Below the pieces are notes generated by a model. That model did no database searches. It saw nothing but the letters and a program-made list of their open reading frames with translations, and was not told where the DNA came from. From the NCBI GenBank assembly GCA_017472115.1, contig JAFUQW010000107.1:1-10071 (forward strand): 10,071 nucleotides of DNA. Direction: 5' to 3'. The position numbers and the translations under genes are program-made. Origin of the DNA: Bacteroidales bacterium (GTDB lineage Bacteria; Bacteroidota; Bacteroidia; Bacteroidales; UBA932). Positions 5,968 to 10,071 of this stretch are shown here, one piece after another. Within the stretch, counting starts at the first letter, position 1. Each line of letters begins with the position of its first letter.

Positions 5968-8071
5968 ATTCATGGTTGGCGGCTTCGAAGTGGGCACCTT
6001 GGTAGCCGCGGTAGCCATGGAGGCCGTCAGGGTAGATCATGAAGTCGAACTTCTTGCCGGCCTTGTGGAGGGCATCAAGGAGCTGGAGGGTGTTCTGATG
6101 GTGGACATTGTCGTCTCCAGTGCCATGGGTCAGTTTCAGCATGACGGGTTCTACGGTTCTATCAGCAGTGTACTCCGTCGGATATCCTGCTACATAGTTG
6201 AGCACTTTGGATACTTCGTAGCCTTCATGGTTGGCCTGCGGAGTATCCATGTAGCGTTCTGTGTAGTGGGAGTCATAGAGAGCCCAGTCGTAAACTCCGC
6301 CGCCGGCGATTCCGTAATGGAACCTGTCAGGAGCCTGCATCAGGAGCATCGCAGTCATCGTTCCACCGAAAGAGAAACCTTCAACTCCTATCTTGGCGCC
6401 ATCAACATACGGCAGAGCCTTGAGCCAGTCAGCCCATGCGCAGAAGTCCTTGACTTCCCATACGGTAAGCTGCCTGTAGATCATGTCGAGACCGGCGCGT
6501 CCGTTATGTCCTGCGGCACGCGGATCTACAGTTATCTGGATGATTCCGTTGTCGGAATACCACTGATTCGAAGCATTAGGGGTAACCCACCTGTCGCGCA
6601 CCAGCGGCGTATCCGGACCGCCGTAGATGTCGACATGGACAGGGTATTTCTTCGACTGATCGAAATTTTTCGGATACACGATCATGCCCGGAAGACGGAA
6701 TCCGTCAGTTGTAGTCATGTACACGAGTTCGCCAAGAGCATACTTGGATGCGTCATAATCTGGTCCCTGCATATCAGCGACCACATGTCCGGAACGGATC
6801 TTCCTGCCGGACGAAGGGAAGACGGCAACCTTCGTAGGAGTCGTGACATTCGAATATGATGCGACGAACCATTTTCCGTCAGGAGAGAAGGACACACCGG
6901 TAGCGTTGTATGCAGGATCGGTCAAAGTTGTGACTACACCTTTCTTATCTACTTTATATAACGCCTGCTTGGCGACTGCGTCGCGCTTTGCGGTGAAATA
7001 CACGTCCCCTTTCTTTTCATCGACGCGCACGATGGCAACATCCCAGTTCGAGCCGTCTGTGAGACGGCGGAATTCCTTGCCGTCATATGTAAGGAAATAT
7101 ATCTGCTGCCAGCCGGTCTCGAACTCGCGGGCCATATAAAGGCCGCGCTCAGTAAAGACCACGCCATCGAACCAGTTGAGCCATGTCTTGTAGGTTTCAT
7201 TATACACATGACGCTTGCTTCCGTCTTCATGGCTCACAGCATATAGGTCGATGGTATTCTGCAGACGAGGCATGCGGGCGATGAAGAACTCTTCCGAATC
7301 CGGTCCCCAGAACGGGATGCCGAAATACTGGTCAAGGGTTGGATCAAAGTCGGCCCAGACGATTTCAGGGCCGTCACATTCCGACATTCCGCTGAGCGGA
7401 CAGCCGGTGCAGCTGCCGAGGTCGACGATTCCGATGCGGACCTGAGGGTTGGTCTGGCCGCATTTAGGATAGCGTGTCTCGCTGAGGGAGCCTCCGATTC
7501 CGAGATCGGTCACGCGAGGACTCTGCGACTGCGAAGCGGCAGCCGCAGGATCTGCGAATGCCGAATAGATCGGGAACATAGGGACCTGGCTGTTGTCGAA
7601 ACGGTAGAATCCGATCTTCCTGCTGTCCGGCGACCACCAGAAGGCCTTATATCGTGAAGGACGGCCAAGAATCTCTTCATAATACACCCACGAAGCATAT
7701 CCGTTGAGTATCACGTCTGAACCGTCAGAGATGAGACGGGTTTCCTTACCGGTTGCTATATCCACCACATAGAGGTCGTTGTCACGGGTGAATGCGATCT
7801 TGGTAGAGTCAGGCGAATATGTCATGTTCACGGCTCCTTCCGGCTTTATCGGAAAGTCCGAAAACTTCGCAGGACTGGCCACTCCTTCCCTTCTCGCCCC
7901 GGTCTTCGCATTGAATGCAAAAGCGTCGGCATCGGCGAATGTGCCGTCATATGTGAACAGGACTTCTGTGTTTCCTATCCACTTCCATGCACGAGGAATC
8001 GGGTTGAACTCCTGGGCTCCGGCAGCGATTGCCACTGCCGCAAACATGAACAACAATAGTATCTTCTTCAT
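5942..8071 (-). CDS. Secreted S9B dipeptidyl peptidase (DPP IV-like)
   Basis: Serine exopeptidase of the prolyl oligopeptidase clan that releases N-terminal dipeptides, typically after Pro or Ala, from peptides in the periplasm. The protein has 709 residues. A signal peptide MKKILLLFMFAAVAIAAGAQ has a likely cut near AGA-Q (about residue 19). A beta-propeller DPPIV_N region follows (about 40-460), with the substrate-binding double glutamate at Glu132-Glu133 (WVYYEE), and then an alpha/beta hydrolase domain (about 490-709). The triad is readable: Ser567 in GFSFGG, Asp653 in HGTGDDNVH, His685 in DGLHG. The 32-residue Asp-His spacing equals that of human DPP IV. Four cysteines (204, 221, 224, 232) cluster in a small insertion in the propeller (SCTGCPLSGMSEC), which is unusual. 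The ATG at 8071 begins a canonical signal peptide. Gene B follows after 29 bases. Exact specificity is inferred from family. Confidence 0.95.
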   Translation of the reverse strand: MKKILLLFMFAAVAIAAGAQEFNPIPRAWKWIGNTEVLFTYDGTFADADAFAFNAKTGARREGVASPAKFSDFPIKPEGAVNMTYSPDSTKIAFTRDNDLYVVDIATGKETRLISDGSDVILNGYASWVYYEEILGRPSRYKAFWWSPDSRKIGFYRFDNSQVPMFPIYSAFADPAAAASQSQSPRVTDLGIGGSLSETRYPKCGQTNPQVRIGIVDLGSCTGCPLSGMSECDGPEIVWADFDPTLDQYFGIPFWGPDSEEFFIARMPRLQNTIDLYAVSHEDGSKRHVYNETYKTWLNWFDGVVFTERGLYMAREFETGWQQIYFLTYDGKEFRRLTDGSNWDVAIVRVDEKKGDVYFTAKRDAVAKQALYKVDKKGVVTTLTDPAYNATGVSFSPDGKWFVASYSNVTTPTKVAVFPSSGRKIRSGHVVADMQGPDYDASKYALGELVYMTTTDGFRLPGMIVYPKNFDQSKKYPVHVDIYGGPDTPLVRDRWVTPNASNQWYSDNGIIQITVDPRAAGHNGRAGLDMIYRQLTVWEVKDFCAWADWLKALPYVDGAKIGVEGFSFGGTMTAMLLMQAPDRFHYGIAGGGVYDWALYDSHYTERYMDTPQANHEGYEVSKVLNYVAGYPTEYTADRTVEPVMLKLTHGTGDDNVHHQNTLQLLDALHKAGKKFDFMIYPDGLHGYRGYQGAHFEAANHEFWQKYLLN

Positions 8072-8100
8072 ATATTAACAATATTAATTACATTCCATAT

Positions 8101-8207
8101 CATTTACGACACGCAAAGTGTTCCATTGGCCCCTCCCACTTCGTGGGCCCCTCCCCCTAGCCGGGGGTGGCAAAATGCCAATTCCACACAATTGCCTGCC
8201 GTAAATG
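8101..8207. repeat. Hairpin-rich intergenic element between helicase and peptidase genes
   Basis: Seven-base perfect inverted repeats CATTTAC (8101-8107) and GTAAATG (8201-8207) bound a dense set of stems: ACAC/GTGT (8109-8121), CCCAC/GTGGG (8135-8147), CCCCC/GGGGG (8153-8167), TGGCA/TGCCA (8168-8180), and an outer ATTGGC/GCCAAT pair (8125-8130 with 8177-8182). The right end abuts the helicase stop codon, so it could act as that gene's terminator or as an mRNA-processing site. It could also be a dispersed palindromic repeat. No T-run of terminator type follows. It carries no open frame of note. Confidence 0.55.
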
Positions 8208-9653
8208 TCAATCAGCAAAAAGTTCATCCTTGAAATTGACCAGATAGACCTTCTCGGTAGCACGGGTAATGGCCGTATAAAGCCACTTAAGGTCATCAAG
8301 GGTCAGTTCCTCCTGCCAGAAAGGATTGTCGATGAAAACGCATCTCCACTGTCCTCCCTGGGACTTATGGCAGGTAATGGCATCTGCATATTTAAGCTGC
8401 AGCGCGTTATAATACTTGTCCTCACGCACCGCCTCGTATCTCTTCTTCTTAGTCGTTATATGGGAATAATCTTCATTGACTCCCTGATACAGAGCATTTG
8501 ACTGCTCATACGTCAGCGAGGCGCTCTCCGACTCCAGGGTGTCCAATATCACCTTTGCGACAATCTCCTGATCGTCATAATCCGGGAAGGATATGCGCGC
8601 TTCGGCGAAATGGAGCCCGTATCTGTCCTCGTACTTAGATATCTTCTGAAGTATGGCTATATCTCCGTTTGCGATATAGTCCATGCCCTTCACGTCCTCA
8701 AGGAACTGATAGCAGTTCTTGACAATCATCAGCTTATCACCGCGGACAAGCCTCTCCTCCTTGTACTGGACTGTAGAGCGTATTCCCATATTATACTTGA
8801 TCGCACGCCTGTTCGAACGGCATAGGATGACGGTCTCATCCTCTCCGTAAGCGGCATACGCATCTGAAATCTTTTCAATCAGCTCTCCCCCTCCGATCCT
8901 CTCGATATCATCGAACTGAGCGGTCTCAAGCCCCAGGTCACACAGGTCCATCAGACCGGGACCATAGTCCAGCTCTGTCTGGAGCTGACGGATCATCGTG
9001 GCATTATACAGGATGCCGGACTCCTGCTGCTGGCGGACGACAGTCGACAGTTCAGCAAACACCGTCCCTCCCATCATGGCCATATAATCCTTTGACAAGG
9101 CAGGTGATGCATCCAGCCCGACAGGAGGCAGCTGGGCGGAATCTCCTATCAATATGAGCTTGCACTCCACTCCCATACGTACGAACGTGATCAGGTCATC
9201 GAGAAGATTGCCAGTACCGAAAGCTGTGGTGGACTGCTGCTGTCCGGCTTCTATGCCTATCAAGGATACCTCGTCAACAATGAAAAGGGTCTCCTTGTCT
9301 TTGTTCGGAGCCAGAGTGAACTGTCCGAAACCGTCGCCTCCGACAGATTTCTGACGATAGATATGCTTATGGATAGTAAAGGCCGGCATGCCGGAATATG
9401 AAGACAGAACCTTGGCTGCACGCCCTGTAGGGGCAAGGAGCACGCACTTCGTACCGAAATTCTTCATCACGGATATGACAGACGAAATCGCCGTGGTCTT
9501 TCCCGTACCGGCATAGCCGTTCACGATCAGGATATCATCGTCATCAGAACTTACGAAATCCGCCACCTTGCGCAAGAGCGAATCCTGGCACGGTGTCGGT
9601 TCATGTTTCAGATTTGAAACAAAGCCGGAAAACAGGAAGTCAGCACGTCCCAT
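8208..9653 (-). CDS. RecD/Pif1-like superfamily 1B DNA helicase
   Basis: Stand-alone 481-residue ATP-dependent helicase, expected to translocate 5' to 3' on single-stranded DNA, with a role in repair or replication that cannot be fixed from sequence. Motifs run in order: Walker A GYAGTGKTT (46-54), motif Ia LLAPTGRAAKVL (72-83), Walker B LFIVDEVSLI (123-132), motif III LILIGDSAQLPPVG (166-179), VVRQQQ (205-210), motif V ITCHKSQGGQW (426-436), and motif VI WLYTAITRATEKVYLVN (about 457-473). The short length compared with RecD2 means it lacks the long N-terminal region of that family. The ATG at 9653 lies 2 bases past the trkH stop (TAAGTATG), so translation is probably coupled to trkH. Alternative names in databases would be AAA family ATPase or RecD-like exonuclease subunit. 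No RecB or RecC partner is visible. Confidence 0.93.
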   Translation of the reverse strand: MGRADFLFSGFVSNLKHEPTPCQDSLLRKVADFVSSDDDDILIVNGYAGTGKTTAISSVISVMKNFGTKCVLLAPTGRAAKVLSSYSGMPAFTIHKHIYRQKSVGGDGFGQFTLAPNKDKETLFIVDEVSLIGIEAGQQQSTTAFGTGNLLDDLITFVRMGVECKLILIGDSAQLPPVGLDASPALSKDYMAMMGGTVFAELSTVVRQQQESGILYNATMIRQLQTELDYGPGLMDLCDLGLETAQFDDIERIGGGELIEKISDAYAAYGEDETVILCRSNRRAIKYNMGIRSTVQYKEERLVRGDKLMIVKNCYQFLEDVKGMDYIANGDIAILQKISKYEDRYGLHFAEARISFPDYDDQEIVAKVILDTLESESASLTYEQSNALYQGVNEDYSHITTKKKRYEAVREDKYYNALQLKYADAITCHKSQGGQWRCVFIDNPFWQEELTLDDLKWLYTAITRATEKVYLVNFKDELFAD

Positions 9654-9655
9654 AC

Positions 9656-10071
9656 TTACCTGTTTCTTTTAAACATAAGTGAAAGGACTACAAGAACCGG
9701 GAAGATTTCCACACGGCCCAGGAACATGTCTATGGTATAGATGAACTTTGCCACAGCCGGCTGGAACGAATAGTTGTCCATCGCTCCAAGCTCTGCCAGT
9801 CCGGGACCGACACTGCCCACTGACGCTATGACTCCTGAGACAGCCTCCGGAAGATTCGTACCGCAAAGAAGCACCCCTATGATCGAAAGGAAGATAACGA
9901 CAAAATAGACCACGATATACAGCATCACCGAATGAACCGTACTGTCCGGCAGATGGTGGCCGCTGAGGCGAACCTGCGAAACTGCAGACGGATGGAGGCG
10001 GCGATGCACCTCGTTTGATATGGCCTTGAAAGATATGAGGATTCTATCGACCTTGATACCTCCGGTTGTCG
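9656..10071 (-). CDS. trkH: Trk-type potassium uptake channel subunit, C-terminal part
   Basis: Inner-membrane K+ translocating subunit of the Trk/Ktr family. Only the last 137 residues lie in the window and the frame runs off the right edge. The GTG at 10009 is internal. The visible part begins TTGGIKVDRILISFKA, matching the STGGGIKV segment that follows the third pore loop in TrkH. It continues through RRLHPSAVSQVRLSG, a hydrophobic segment (VMLYIVVYFVVIFLSIIGVL), the fourth pore-loop region ASVGSVGPG with a selectivity-filter glycine, and a last hydrophobic helix (FLGRVEIFPVLVVLSLMF). It ends FKRNR and a TAA stop. It is the first gene of the visible minus-strand run, followed 2 bases later by the helicase. 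A TrkA-type regulatory partner, usual for this channel, would lie outside the window. Confidence 0.94.
   Translation of the reverse strand, partial: TTGGIKVDRILISFKAISNEVHRRLHPSAVSQVRLSGHHLPDSTVHSVMLYIVVYFVVIFLSIIGVLLCGTNLPEAVSGVIASVGSVGPGLAELGAMDNYSFQPAVAKFIYTIDMFLGRVEIFPVLVVLSLMFKRNR

Noticed and set aside
5972..6859. A 295-codon plus-strand open frame opposite the peptidase gene.
   Set aside because: The minus strand encodes a complete S9B enzyme with its catalytic triad here; the plus-strand product has no recognisable motif.
8072..8112. A TAATATTG box (8086-8079, minus strand) as promoter for the peptidase gene.
   Set aside because: No TTTG-like box lies 19-21 bases upstream, and the start would fall almost on the ATG. 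I see no convincing promoter for this gene.
8125..8182. Small RNA or riboswitch in the hairpin-rich segment.
   Set aside because: I recognise no known riboswitch core or RNA family; only inverted repeats are supported, so it is listed as a repeat.

Overview
The window looks like a chromosome segment of a Bacteroidota member, most likely order Bacteroidales. The signs are: a promoter of the Bacteroides type (TTTG, 19 bases, TATATTTG) with no Shine-Dalgarno sequence at the genes it serves; a secreted S9B dipeptidyl peptidase; a trkH gene coupled to a RecD-like helicase; and a domain that resembles the N-terminus of Bacteroidota IF-2. The genus cannot be fixed from this stretch.

Layout. On the + strand, bases 1-947 are the 3' part of pckA, ATP-type phosphoenolpyruvate carboxykinase. 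It ends in a strong intrinsic terminator, followed by a 73-base palindromic intergenic element. Everything else is on the - strand. In transcription order from the right edge it holds the C-terminus of the K+ uptake channel TrkH, a RecD/Pif1-like helicase starting 2 bases after the trkH stop, a hairpin-rich intergenic segment, a periplasmic dipeptidyl peptidase, and two large paralogous TIR / WG-repeat genes. The last of these converges on pckA.

The accessory part is 1179-5912. Each paralog encodes a TIR domain with an intact putative catalytic glutamate, a PEGA-like beta domain, a short charged linker, and a long array of 34-residue WG repeats (12 in one, 14 in the other). Paralog A (1179-3242) is intact, has its own promoter, and its repeats are strongly homogenised, including a 128-base block duplicated at exactly six repeat units. 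Paralog B (3410-5912) carries an extra N-terminal domain resembling the Bacteroidota IF-2 N-terminal helical domain. A one-base frameshift near 4946 cuts its WG array off from the TIR half. This pair is visibly more AT-rich than its housekeeping neighbours and looks like an acquired or fast-evolving insertion between the peptidase gene and pckA.

The most interesting hypothesis is that these are sensor-effector proteins. The TIR domain would be an NAD-cleaving or signalling effector, and the recombining WG array would be a variable recognition surface. This is inference from architecture: no phenotype, partner gene or ligand is visible in the window.
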